Assembly (NCBI GenBank): GCA_013696745.1
Contig: JACCXZ010000194.1
Span: 1-35,500 of the forward strand
Direction: 5' to 3'
From: Nocardioidaceae bacterium
Lineage (GTDB): Bacteria > Actinomycetota > Actinomycetes > Propionibacteriales > Nocardioidaceae
Length of the DNA stretch: 35,500 nucleotides
The notes below the pieces were generated by a model. The model had not been told where the DNA came from. It did not search any database and saw nothing but the letters and a program-made list of their open reading frames with translations. This document shows, in pieces, positions 9,697-18,931 of this stretch. The position numbers were made by a program, and so were the translations under genes. The stretch's first letter is position 1. The number at the start of each line of letters is the position of its first letter.

Positions 9697-10119
9697 GAGG
9701 CCTCCTGGTCATCTTCCCCGCGGGCGGATCTCGCCGCGGGACGGACGTGGCACCGTGACCGCCGATGGCCTCGTCCCCAAAAGGACATTGCTGGTCAAGA
9801 TCGGTGGCGGGTTGCCGGGGCTTCAGCGGGCCGTGTCCCTCTGCCCCTCGTGATGAACGCCATCATCGTAGGGAGACGGCACCTGCCGTCACGAACCTGG
9901 TGTCCAACAAGTAAGACGATAGTCCGCAATATGGATGGTCTGCCAGGGCGGCTGACCGGAGACCGCGTGGAGCTGGCCGTCTACCCCGAGCCGGCAGCCG
10001 TCGTGCTGACCGTGCGCTCGGCCGGCACGGAGGGGCGGGCTCGGCCCCCGGCTGTTGCGGCATCGCACCAACGCGCCCTGCCAGGACGGCGGCACGACGG
10101 GCCGGGTGTGACCGGGCCT

Positions 10120-10290
10120 AGGCCGACGACATCATCCTGATCGGCAGCCCCACCGCCGGCGACGCCGACCATGCCGAGGACCACGTGTGGGTCGGCTCGG
10201 CCGCCGCGACCCGATCACTTTCCTGGGAGGCCAGGGCTGGGTCGACCTCAGCGATGTGAGCCTGGGCAACGACCCGGCCGAGGACGACTT
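10120..10290 (+). pseudogene. Remnant of DUF1023-type alpha/beta hydrolase
   Basis: ADDIILIGSPTAGDADHAEDHVWVGSAAA in one frame (in-frame TAG just upstream), DPITFLGGQGWVDLSDVSLGNDPAEDDFGA in another; resembles the C-terminal DUF1023 pattern DDLVLVGSPG...HVW.G....DP...GNDP...FG. Confidence 0.55.
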
Positions 10291-10299
10291 CGGAGCCGG

Positions 10300-10511
10300 T
10301 GCACGACCTGCACCGACGACGGCAGCGCCTGGTCCTATGACGGCAACGGGCGGGCCGAGGTGGCACCCGGACGCCCGACGGACGCAGCCGAGGTCCTCGA
10401 GACAGCGCTCATCGGGACGGACTGGGCCATCACGGGCTCCGACCGGCGGCCGAGCGGTCGCCTCACCGTCCGGGCGGAGCAGGCGGGTACGCGCTCAAGG
10501 TCGACGCCTAG
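10300..10511 (+). pseudogene. Decayed coding remnant (unknown, possibly a lipoprotein C-terminus)
   Basis: TDDGSAWSYDGNGRAEVAPGRPTDAAEVLETALIGTDWAITGSDRRPSGRLTVRAEQAG continues as GYALKVDA* only after a frame change. Confidence 0.35.
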
Positions 10512-10641
10512 CCGTCCGTTCGTGCTCATGCAGGTGTTCGGTCCGTGCATGGACGCCAGTGAGGAGCAGCGCGCCCGTACGACAGCACGGCGCCGGAGGA
10601 CATCAGGCTCGCCTGAGTGGCGGAGCTCCCATACTGGGCGG

Positions 10642-11124
10642 GTGCACCGTGTCAGCCGCGCCGCCCTGCGGGCCGGCGTCAACTGGGTCAACGGCTCGAC
10701 CCTCCTGGGCCTGGGCATCGCCCGCGTCGGACGCGCTGACCTGCACCGCGACGGCCAGCGCCGGTGGCACGCGGCCGGCTACCGCGGTCCCAACTCCTCG
10801 CGGGTCTTCACCGTCGGCAACGTGATCCTGCACAAGCACGATCCTGACTACCTCGACTGCCGGCCCGAGCTGCTGCGCCACGAGACTGCTCATTGCACCC
10901 AGTGGGCCGGCTTCGGACCGGTGTTCGTCCCGGTCTACTACCTCGAGTGCGCGATCAGCTGGCTGCTGACCGGCGATGCAGCGAACGGCAACGCCTTCGA
11001 GGTGGGCGCCGGGCTGCGTCGGGGTGGCTACCGGTCCCCGGCCCTGCAGCGACGCCGCCCGCGCGGTTTCCCAGGGTCCCCTGGTAAACCGCACTGCCCA
11101 TGGGATGCAACCCATGGGCAGTGA
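10642..11124 (+). CDS. HExxH-containing hypothetical protein; C-terminus runs into repeat copy 2
   Basis: GTG start VHRVSRAALRAGVNWVNGSTLLGLG...; LLRHETAHCTQWAGFGPVFVPVYYLE zincin-like motif. Confidence 0.7.
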   Translation: MHRVSRAALRAGVNWVNGSTLLGLGIARVGRADLHRDGQRRWHAAGYRGPNSSRVFTVGNVILHKHDPDYLDCRPELLRHETAHCTQWAGFGPVFVPVYYLECAISWLLTGDAANGNAFEVGAGLRRGGYRSPALQRRRPRGFPGSPGKPHCPWDATHGQ

Positions 11125-11143
11125 CGACGTGCCATGGGGAGTG
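11061..11143 (-). repeat. REP/MITE-like palindromic repeat, copy 2 (inverted relative to copy 1)
   Basis: GGTTTCCCAGGG-TC-CCCTGGTAAACC then CACTGCCCATGGG-ATGCAA-CCCATGGGCAGTG; its reverse complement aligns with 324..405. Confidence 0.8.
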
Positions 11144-11166
11144 CGAAATGTCGGCTGCACCGAGCG

Positions 11167-11997
11167 TCAGACACCGAGCCGTGACGCCAGATCATCGAGG
11201 AACGCCACCAGCCCGTCCGGCCCGTCAACCACGAGGTCGGCGTGCCCGGCCATCTGTCCCTGCTCGCCTGACACCGAGCAGATCCGCAGGCCGGTCGTAC
11301 CGGTGCCGTCGTCACGCAGCTCCGCGACGACGTCGAAGGCCGGGATGTCGCCTAGGTCGTCGCCCCCGAAGACCACGCACCGTGCCCCGACCTCGTCGAC
11401 GAGGCTGCGTAGCGCGGCACCCTTGTCCATGCCCTGCGCCCGAATCTCGATGATCTGCCGGCCGGGCTCCACGACCAGCTGGTGCCGCTCGGCCAGGTGC
11501 TTCAACGGACCCACGAGTCGGTCGTACGCTCCCTGCGGATCCGGCAGCCGGCGCACATGGACGCCGAGTGCGCGACCCTTCTCCTCGATGTGAGCACCCG
11601 CCAGTTCGAGCCCGGCGAGCAGCACGGGCAGTTCCTCGCGGACCGCTGCGATGCCGTCAGGTGGAGGCGGCTCCACGTGCTGGCCGGTGGTGGCATCCCA
11701 CCGCTCGACGCCGTACTGTCCCAGCACCACGAGGTTGTCCAGTCCGGCTGTTCCCTCGAAGCCGCCGAGCTCGACCACCGTGCGCACCGGGCGTCCGGTC
11801 ACGACCGCCACCTGTGCGACCCGATGACCGACACGACCCAGTACAGCCCCCACCTCGGGGTGGGCGTACGCCGATTCCGGATCATCGGTGATCGGCGACA
11901 GCGTCCCGTCGAAGTCGAAGGCGAGCAGGGCGGTCTCGGGGTACGTGAGCAGCTGATCCCAGGCGAGCAGGGCCTGCCCCTGCAAGTCGTACGTCAC
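11167..11997 (-). CDS. otsB: Trehalose-6-phosphate phosphatase
   Basis: 276 aa; LLAFDFDGTLSPITDDPESAY, VVTGRP, EPGRQIIEIRAQGMDKGAAL, VVFGGDDLGDIPAF (HAD motifs). Confidence 0.93.
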   Translation of the reverse strand: MTYDLQGQALLAWDQLLTYPETALLAFDFDGTLSPITDDPESAYAHPEVGAVLGRVGHRVAQVAVVTGRPVRTVVELGGFEGTAGLDNLVVLGQYGVERWDATTGQHVEPPPPDGIAAVREELPVLLAGLELAGAHIEEKGRALGVHVRRLPDPQGAYDRLVGPLKHLAERHQLVVEPGRQIIEIRAQGMDKGAALRSLVDEVGARCVVFGGDDLGDIPAFDVVAELRDDGTGTTGLRICSVSGEQGQMAGHADLVVDGPDGLVAFLDDLASRLGV

Positions 11998-12007
11998 ATC
12001 ACCAGTG

Positions 12008-12589
12008 TCACAGGTCGCCGGTGAGTATGACTGTCAGACGGTCCAGGCGCATCGGGTCGACGGCCGGCATGACCCGCTGGGTGCCGAGGTCACCGGCGAG
12101 GAGCTCGGCCTGGCCCAGTAGCCGCTGCGGGTAGTAGACGGTGCTCTGCGGGATGTCGCCGTACCAGTCGTCGGTGCCGACGACGTCCCACCCCGATCCG
12201 CCGAGCTTGTCGGCTGCTTCGGCCGCTAGACCGGTGATGGTGGAGTTGTTGAAGACCTCGACGTAGGCGCGCGGCTTGGCGGCCCGGTACTCGGCCTTTT
12301 CGGCCGGCTTTTCGGCCAGCTTCTCGGCCAGCTTCTCGACCGGCTCTTGCGCCGGCTTCTCGGCCGGCTTGGTGGTGGGCCGCTCGTCTGGCGGTGACTT
12401 CAGCGGTGTCTCCGACTGCTGCGGGGTCTGGGGCGTCGACGTGGGAAACGAACCGCCGGCCGCCTGCTTGGTGCGGTCCGGGCTGGCGGTGATGAGGAAC
12501 CCCAGCACGGCAATGGCGACCACCAGCACGCTGCCCAACAGCGTCCAGGACGGTGTCGCACGTCCGCGGCGCCGCACCTGTTCGCTCAT
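12008..12589 (-). CDS. LytR C-terminal domain protein with Lys/Pro/Ala/Glu-repeat linker
   Basis: MSEQVRRRGRATPSWTLLGSVLVVAIAVLGFLI TM anchor; KPAEKPAQEPVEKLAEKLAEKPAEKAE linker; VEVFNNSTITGLAAEAADKLGGSGWDVVGTDDW. Confidence 0.82.
   Translation of the reverse strand: MSEQVRRRGRATPSWTLLGSVLVVAIAVLGFLITASPDRTKQAAGGSFPTSTPQTPQQSETPLKSPPDERPTTKPAEKPAQEPVEKLAEKLAEKPAEKAEYRAAKPRAYVEVFNNSTITGLAAEAADKLGGSGWDVVGTDDWYGDIPQSTVYYPQRLLGQAELLAGDLGTQRVMPAVDPMRLDRLTVILTGDL
12294..12371 (-). repeat. 12 bp imperfect tandem repeat encoding the (E)K(P/L)A linker
   Basis: Repeated GGCCAGCTTCTC/GGCCGGCTTTTC-like units within the LytR_C gene. Confidence 0.7.
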
Positions 12590-12900
12590 CAGAGCTCGAT
12601 GCCCAACCGACGCGCCGAGCGGGCCTTCTGCCGCGCCATCCGCAAGCGTCGCAGCCGCTTCACCAGCAACGGGTCGTACGCCAAGGCCGCCTCGCGGTCG
12701 ATGAGCACGTTGAGCACCTGGTAGTAACGGGTGGCGGACATGTCGAACTTCTCGCGGATCGCCTGCTCCTTGGCGCCGGCGAACTCCCACCAGCTGCGCT
12801 CAAAGCTCAAGATGTCCTGGTCCCTGCTCGACAACGTCTCAGCCGCCCGGGCAGCCGAACCGGAGGTGATGACCGTGCCGGCGACATCCTGTTGGCTCAC
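12589..12900 (-). CDS. DUF3263 domain protein
   Basis: ILSFERSWWEFAGAKEQAIREKFDMSATRYYQVLNVLIDREAALAYDPLLVKRLRRLR; TGATG overlap with the LytR_C gene. Confidence 0.88.
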   Translation of the reverse strand: MSQQDVAGTVITSGSAARAAETLSSRDQDILSFERSWWEFAGAKEQAIREKFDMSATRYYQVLNVLIDREAALAYDPLLVKRLRRLRMARQKARSARRLGIEL

Positions 12901-13095
12901 AGCGTTGCTCCTGCTCTCCTACCACGGGTACGTCGACCTCGCGTGACCGACCGGCCTTCATGCTAGGCCAGAACCACAACGATGTCATTCACCCTCTGGG
13001 CGGTTTCCGCAGAGCGATCCGGTGCTCCGGCGGCGCTGCACGTCGGTCCGTGACACTGTGGCGAGGACCGTCACGCGGTCGGACTGGAGGAGTCG

Positions 13096-13623
13096 GTGAG
13101 TGGGTCAACGAGTAGGCAATCGACGACGCAACGACCGGACGTCGAACCGTCCGGGCCGCAGGGGTCCCCCGACAGCGTGACGATCATGGAGCTGCTCGAG
13201 CGATTCAACGTGCAGGCGGACCATTTCGTGGCCGCGGCCGGCGAAGCGCGCGACCTGAACCGCAGCGACCTCCGGGCGCTGTCCGCGATGCGGGCCGCGC
13301 GCACCGAGGGAGCCACCGCCAGCCCCGGCGTCCTGGCCGCCGCCCTGGACCTGAGCACGCCGGCAACCTCGGCCCTGCTCGACCGGCTTAGCCGCTCGGG
13401 GCACGTGGTCCGGAAGCGGGCTGCAACCGACGGCCGCAGGGTCGAGCTGGAGATCACAGAATCGGCGGTCGACCTGGCCATCGAAGTCTTCGCGCCCTTG
13501 CGTAACCGTCTGATGGGGCAGATCGAGTCCTTCACAGAGCCGGAGCGAGCCGTCATTGCCCGCTTCCTCCACGTGGTCACCGAGGCGACCGCGCAGGCAC
13601 GCCAGGAGCAGAAGCGCTCCTGA
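13096..13623 (+). CDS. MarR family transcriptional regulator
   Basis: 175 aa; LDLSTPATSALLDRLSRSGHVVRKRAATDGRRVELEIT winged-helix signature. Confidence 0.85.
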   Translation: MSGSTSRQSTTQRPDVEPSGPQGSPDSVTIMELLERFNVQADHFVAAAGEARDLNRSDLRALSAMRAARTEGATASPGVLAAALDLSTPATSALLDRLSRSGHVVRKRAATDGRRVELEITESAVDLAIEVFAPLRNRLMGQIESFTEPERAVIARFLHVVTEATAQARQEQKRS

Positions 13624-13671
13624 TCCTCCTGGGGTCGCGCCCGTACGCCCCTGGCTGCAAGGATCGCTGCC

Positions 13672-14661
13672 ATGTCAGAGGACCGTACGCTCGAGGAGCC
13701 CGAGCAGCGCCCGATTCGCTGGGGGATCCTGGCGACCGGCCAGATCGCTCGCAACTTCGCCGATGACCTGTCGCTGCTGCCGGACGCCGAGCTGAGCGCG
13801 GTGGGGTCCCGGTCACACCAGGGGGCTGAGACGTTCGCCCACCAGCACGGTGTACGCCGGGCCTACGGGTCGTACGAGCAGCTGGCTGCGGACGCCGAGC
13901 TGGACGTGGTGTACGTGGCGACCCCACACTCGCGGCACGCCGAGGACGTCATGACGTGTTTCGAGGCGGGCAAGTCGGTGCTGTGCGAGAAGGCGCTGAC
14001 CCTGGACGCCGACACCAGCGCCGAGCTGGTGGGCGAGGCCCGGGCTCGCGGTCTGTTCTTCGCCGAGGCGATGTGGATGCGCACCATCCCGGCCATTCGC
14101 AAGGCCGTCACCATGGCGCAGGAGGGCCACTGCGGACACCTCCGCCAGGTCCGGGCAGACCTCGGTTTCATGGCACCGTACGACCCCACCAGCCGGCTCT
14201 GGGATCCCGCGCTCGGTGCGTCGGCCCTGCTCGACGTCGGCATCTACCCGTTGACGTTGGCGCACCTCGTGCTGGGTCCGCCGCTCGACGTGTCCGCCGC
14301 TGCCGTCGTGTCGCAGGCAGGGGCCGACATCAACGGTGGGGCCACGCTGACCTACGCCTCGGGTGCGGTCGCCTCGCTGTCATGGACGCAAACCGCGTGC
14401 TCCCCGGCGGGTGCCTCCATCGCCGGCGACACCGGTCGAATCGAGCTCCCGACGCGCTTTCACCACTGCGAGTCGTTCAGTTACGTGGACGCCGATCAGG
14501 TGCGCACCTTCTCCGAGCCGATCAGCGGTCGCGGCTACGTGCACGAGGCCCAGGAGGTCCACCGGTGCCTGCGCGAAGGGTTGACCGAATCTGGCTTGCT
14601 GCCGTTGGACGAGACGGTCGACATCATGCGGGTGATGGATCGCATCCGCGCCTGCTTCTGA
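13672..14661 (+). CDS. Gfo/Idh/MocA family oxidoreductase
   Basis: 329 aa; IRWGILATGQIARNFADDL, VYVATPHSRHAEDVMTCFEAGKSVLCEKALT. Confidence 0.92.
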   Translation: MSEDRTLEEPEQRPIRWGILATGQIARNFADDLSLLPDAELSAVGSRSHQGAETFAHQHGVRRAYGSYEQLAADAELDVVYVATPHSRHAEDVMTCFEAGKSVLCEKALTLDADTSAELVGEARARGLFFAEAMWMRTIPAIRKAVTMAQEGHCGHLRQVRADLGFMAPYDPTSRLWDPALGASALLDVGIYPLTLAHLVLGPPLDVSAAAVVSQAGADINGGATLTYASGAVASLSWTQTACSPAGASIAGDTGRIELPTRFHHCESFSYVDADQVRTFSEPISGRGYVHEAQEVHRCLREGLTESGLLPLDETVDIMRVMDRIRACF

Positions 14662-14715
14662 CCCGCCCGACCCCGGCGCGACGCTGCGATCACGGTTAGG
14701 GTCACAGGGCACAGC

Positions 14716-14739
14716 GCCCCGGGACCGTCGTTCCGGGGC
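14716..14739. terminator. Stem-loop between Gfo/Idh and otsA
   Basis: GCCCCGG-GACCGTCGTT-CCGGGGC, 7 bp perfect stem. Confidence 0.4.
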
Positions 14740-14798
14740 ATCGGGGTCTCGGGTGGCGCGAAGGAGCATCGACCGACGATGGCGGAGTCCGACCGACC

Positions 14799-16241
14799 AT
14801 GAGCACCTCCGACACCAAGGCCGACCTGGTCGTGGTCGCCAACCGGCTGGCGGTCGACCGGGTGGTCGCTGCCGATGGCAGCATCTCCTGGCGCTCGTCC
14901 CCCGGGGGACTGGTGACCGCGCTGGAGCCGGTGATGCGTGCCAACGAGGGGGCCTGGATCGGCTGGCACGGCGCTCCGGACGAGGACCTCGAGCCGTTCG
15001 TCGAGAACGGACTCACGCTCGTCCCCGTCCCGTTGCAGGCCGAGGAGGTCGAGGACTACTACGAGGGCTTCTCCAACAGCACGCTGTGGCCGCTCTATCA
15101 CGACGTGGTCGCGCCGCCGTCGTACCACCGTCGATGGTGGGACGCCTACGTCCGGGTGAACCAGCGGTTCGCCGACCGGGCTGCCGAGGTGGCTGAGGAC
15201 GGCGCCGTCGTGTGGGTCCAGGACTATCAACTGCAGCTCGTGCCGAAGATGCTGCGAGCGATGCGGCCGGACCTCCGGATCGGCTTCTTTCTGCACATCC
15301 CGTTCCCCCCGACCGAACTGTTCCAGCAGCTGCCCTGGCGTCGACAAATCCTGGAAGGACTGTTGGGGGCCGACCTGATCGGTTTCCAGGCCCGCGGAGG
15401 AGCACAGAACTTCGTCCGGCTGGTCCGCCAGCACGTCGGCGACAAGACGCACCGCGAGACCGTGTACCTGCCTGACGGGCGGGTGGTCACCGCGGGAACC
15501 TTCCCGATCTCGATCGACGCCGCGGAGCTCGAGGAGCTGGCCAAGCTGCCCGAGACCATCGAGCGCGCACAGCAGATCCGTGCCGATCTCGGCGACCCTG
15601 AGCACTTGTTGCTGGGCGTCGACCGGCTCGACTACACCAAGGGCCTGCGTCAGCGGCTGCGTGCGATCGGGGAGCTGTTCCGCGAGGGGACGCTGACCCT
15701 GGCCGACACCGCGTTCATCCAGGTGGCGACACCCTCGCGCGAACGCGTCCGGGAGTACAAGGTGCTGCGTGACGACATCGACATGCTGGTCGGACGGCTC
15801 AACGGTGACCTCGGCGCGATCGGTCGTCCCCCCATCACGTACCTGCACTCGTCGTTTCCCAAGTCGGAGATGGCGGCCCTCTACAGCGCCGCTGACGTCA
15901 TGCTGGTGACCCCGCTGCGCGATGGCATGAACCTGGTGGCCAAGGAGTACGTTGCCTGCCGCACCCACGACACCGGCGCCCTCGTGCTGAGCGAGTTCGC
16001 CGGTGCCGCCAAGGAGCTGACCCAGGCCCACCTCGTCAACCCGTACGACATCAACGGTCTGAAGTCCGCGATCACGTCCGCGCTGGACACCGACCTCAGA
16101 GAGCATCGCCGCCGGATGAGAGCCATGCGCAAGCAGGTCTTCGAGCACGACATCGCCTCGTGGGCGGGTCGGTTCCTGGACGAGCTGCGCCAGGTGAAGC
16201 CGGCCCACTCCACGCACCCACACCCGGCTTCGTCGCCTTGA
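14799..16241 (+). CDS. otsA: Alpha,alpha-trehalose-phosphate synthase (UDP-forming)
   Basis: 480 aa; GT20 motifs VWVQDYQLQLVPKMLR, GFFLHIPFPPTELF, LLGVDRLDYTKGL, RDGMNLVAKEYVACR. Confidence 0.95.
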   Translation: MSTSDTKADLVVVANRLAVDRVVAADGSISWRSSPGGLVTALEPVMRANEGAWIGWHGAPDEDLEPFVENGLTLVPVPLQAEEVEDYYEGFSNSTLWPLYHDVVAPPSYHRRWWDAYVRVNQRFADRAAEVAEDGAVVWVQDYQLQLVPKMLRAMRPDLRIGFFLHIPFPPTELFQQLPWRRQILEGLLGADLIGFQARGGAQNFVRLVRQHVGDKTHRETVYLPDGRVVTAGTFPISIDAAELEELAKLPETIERAQQIRADLGDPEHLLLGVDRLDYTKGLRQRLRAIGELFREGTLTLADTAFIQVATPSRERVREYKVLRDDIDMLVGRLNGDLGAIGRPPITYLHSSFPKSEMAALYSAADVMLVTPLRDGMNLVAKEYVACRTHDTGALVLSEFAGAAKELTQAHLVNPYDINGLKSAITSALDTDLREHRRRMRAMRKQVFEHDIASWAGRFLDELRQVKPAHSTHPHPASSP

Positions 16242-16266
16242 CCGGGCGGGCGTGGCCTGCGACGGG

Positions 16267-16773
16267 TCAGGAACGTCCACCCGAGGTGCGGCGCCCGGAC
16301 CGGCGGAAGAACACTGCGGATTCCCAGCGATAGAGCAACGTGAGAACGACGATCGACGGCACGGAGTTGGCCACCGCGAGGTACTGGTACCACCACGGTC
16401 CCGGGAACAACAGCGCCAGCGGCAGGCCCAGCGCCGCGATGCCGCACGGAATCGTCGTGACCGCGCGCACCCAGGCGGCCCCGCGCGTCAGCACAGTCGC
16501 GCCGGGCAGCAGCAACAGGCCGCTGCTCACCAGGACGATCAGGGTCAACGACGTCGATCCGCGCCGGCTGTCCTCCAGCAGGGCCTGACCCTCGGAGCTA
16601 TCCGGGTCGATGCCCATCGGCTGCAGGTGGTACCCCAGCAGCAGATCCTGCTCGGCCAGGCTGATGCCGGCACGGACCAGCAGCAGGACAAGCAACAAGC
16701 GCACCAGGCGGGAGGCCCGCAGCACAGGTCGGGGTGCGGCTGCGGCGTCTGGACCGCCGGTCGGGCACATCAT
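16267..16773 (-). CDS. Hypothetical multi-TM membrane protein
   Basis: MMCPTGGPDAAAAPRPVLRASRLVRLLLVLLLVRAGISLAEQDLLLGYHLQPMG...; several hydrophobic segments. Confidence 0.65.
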   Translation of the reverse strand: MMCPTGGPDAAAAPRPVLRASRLVRLLLVLLLVRAGISLAEQDLLLGYHLQPMGIDPDSSEGQALLEDSRRGSTSLTLIVLVSSGLLLLPGATVLTRGAAWVRAVTTIPCGIAALGLPLALLFPGPWWYQYLAVANSVPSIVVLTLLYRWESAVFFRRSGRRTSGGRS

Positions 16774-16851
16774 GGCAGCAGGATGCCACCGGCTGTCTGC
16801 GTGCGGTGACACAGTGGGCCGAGACGACGACCGAAGGAGACCCGATGCCTC

Positions 16852-17505
16852 ATGGTGCTCACACGAGGGCACTGCACCTCGACAGGCGTCGCCGCGGTCC
16901 TGGTCGGGCTGCTCGCGATCGCAACCCTGCTGGCGGCGCCCTCCCCGTCTCGGGCGTCGGCCGCGCCCGAGCAGTTCAGGACGAGCGTCCTGGAAACCCA
17001 CCCGCACGGGCGGACCTTCTGGGTCAAGGACAAGCACTTCTACCGCTCGCCGTGGTACGCCGGACGACACCGCAAGATGATCAACTTCGGTTGCACCCGG
17101 GCGCCCTACTACCCGCCCAGCGACCGGTGTCGTGACGACCGGGGGTTCCATCACGGGCTCGACATCCACATGGGGTGCGGCGTGCGCCTGTTCGCCGGCT
17201 TCACCGGTGTCGTCGTCCGCCCGTCCTCGGCCGGTGCACTCGGGCCGGCGTACGGAAGCAAGGCGTTCAGGATCCGCAACCACCGCAAGGGGATCGACGT
17301 GGTGATCGGGCATCCCGGGCGGGTGTACGTGCGACCCGGTGAGCGGGTCCACCGCGGCGACCTGATCACCCGCGCGTCCGACGACGGCGCTCCCGACGGC
17401 TGCCACCTGCACTTCGAGACCCGGCCGGTCGCCGCGTCCTACACGAGCGCCGTGCGGCCACATCGGTACCTTGACCTCCGACGGGCCCGGAAGCCCCGCG
17501 GCTGA
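16852..17505 (+). CDS. Secreted M23 (LytM-like) peptidase
   Basis: Signal peptide-like N-terminus; HHGLDIHMGCG (HxxxD) and CHLHFETRP (HxH); VRPGERVHRGDLI. Confidence 0.85.
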   Translation: MVLTRGHCTSTGVAAVLVGLLAIATLLAAPSPSRASAAPEQFRTSVLETHPHGRTFWVKDKHFYRSPWYAGRHRKMINFGCTRAPYYPPSDRCRDDRGFHHGLDIHMGCGVRLFAGFTGVVVRPSSAGALGPAYGSKAFRIRNHRKGIDVVIGHPGRVYVRPGERVHRGDLITRASDDGAPDGCHLHFETRPVAASYTSAVRPHRYLDLRRARKPRG

Positions 17506-17570
17506 GCTGCGCTTGCGTCGGCGGAGCGAGCAGGTGAGGCTGGGCACGGTCCGGACTGGAGGGGGCGAAC

Positions 17571-18893
17571 ATGGCCGCACCGAGCGTGGCGAGCACCTCC
17601 TCGAACGCGGGTCCGCGCACCGATCCGGACCGGCCACTGGACGTGCAGCGAGCTCTCGAGCACGTCGCGGCCGGCGCGCTGCGAGCGGCGTCCCCTGGCG
17701 TCGTCGGGCTCGAGCTGGAGTCTCAGCTCGTCGACCTGACTCGCCCCGCAGCCCGGGTCGGCTGGACCCGCACCTGTGACGTCCTTCGCGCCCTGCCAGC
17801 ACTGCCGGGTGGTAGCGCTGTCACACTCGAGCCCGGTGGACAGGTCGAGCTGTCCACGCCGCCCGCCGAGGACGTCGCGGGCGCCGTGCGGGCCCTGCGC
17901 GGTGACGCCACTGCCGTACGAGGGGCCTTGCGGAGCGAGGGACTCGGTCTGGCGTGGCTGGGGTTGGACCCGGTGCGCCCACCGCAGCGGGTCAACCCGA
18001 GCACGCGGTACGCCGCGATGGAGCGGCACTACCGCGCGACCGGCCAGGAGGCTGCAGGTCTGGCGATGATGAGTTCGAGCGCGTCGCTGCAGGTCAACCT
18101 CGAAGCCGGCACCCCGGCACAGTGGAGCGAGCGGGTCACCCAGGCGCACCGGCTGGGACCGGTGCTGGTCGCGATCTCGGGCTGCTCCCCCCTGCGGGCG
18201 GGTCGGCCCACCGGCTGCTCGTCCACCCGCCACCGGCTGTGGAGTGAGATGGACCAGGCGCGCTGCGGACCGCTGACGGGCACCAGCGACCCGACCCATG
18301 CGTGGGCGCAGTACGCGCTGCGAGCACCGGTCATGTTCGTGCGAGCCGGAACCGGGCCGTTCGAACCCGACCTGGAACCCATGCTGGTGCGGGTGCCGTT
18401 CGGTGACTGGGCCTCCGGTCAGGTCCGCCTCGGTGGGCGACTCCCGGTGCTCGATGACCTCGACCTCCACCTCAGCACGCTGCTGCCACCGACCCGGCTG
18501 CGCGGATTCCTCGAGCTGCGCTACCTCGACGCGGTGCCTGCGCGTTGGTGGCCGGGGCTGGCGACAACGGTGGCGCTGCTCATGGACGACTCCCGGGCGG
18601 CGCAGGTCGCGGCGCAGGCCTGTGCACCGGTGGCGGTGTGCTGGGACGACGCTGCGCGCGAGGGGCTTGCCCGTCCCGCCCTGGCTCGCGCTGCCGGAGC
18701 ATGCATGCGGGCAGCCGTGGCGGCGTCCCCGGCCTCCCTGCGCCCGGACGTCGAGGCACTGGCCGACCTGGTCCTGTCCGGCCGCTCCCCCGGCGACCTG
18801 GTGGCCGCTCGGGCACGGCAGATCGGTCCGGTGGCGCTGCTGGCGGAATCCGCCCGCGCCGAGCACGACGTCTGGACCCAAGAAGAGGCCTAG
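17571..18893 (+). CDS. egtA: Glutamate--cysteine ligase, ergothioneine-type (EgtA-like)
   Basis: 440 aa; NPSTRYAAMERHYRATGQEAAGLAMMSSSASLQVNLEAG, SGCSPLRAGRPTGCSSTRHRLWSEMD. Confidence 0.85.
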   Translation: MAAPSVASTSSNAGPRTDPDRPLDVQRALEHVAAGALRAASPGVVGLELESQLVDLTRPAARVGWTRTCDVLRALPALPGGSAVTLEPGGQVELSTPPAEDVAGAVRALRGDATAVRGALRSEGLGLAWLGLDPVRPPQRVNPSTRYAAMERHYRATGQEAAGLAMMSSSASLQVNLEAGTPAQWSERVTQAHRLGPVLVAISGCSPLRAGRPTGCSSTRHRLWSEMDQARCGPLTGTSDPTHAWAQYALRAPVMFVRAGTGPFEPDLEPMLVRVPFGDWASGQVRLGGRLPVLDDLDLHLSTLLPPTRLRGFLELRYLDAVPARWWPGLATTVALLMDDSRAAQVAAQACAPVAVCWDDAAREGLARPALARAAGACMRAAVAASPASLRPDVEALADLVLSGRSPGDLVAARARQIGPVALLAESARAEHDVWTQEEA

Positions 18894-18931
18894 CGCGAAG
18901 ACATCCGGTGCTCAGTACGTGCCGAACGTTG

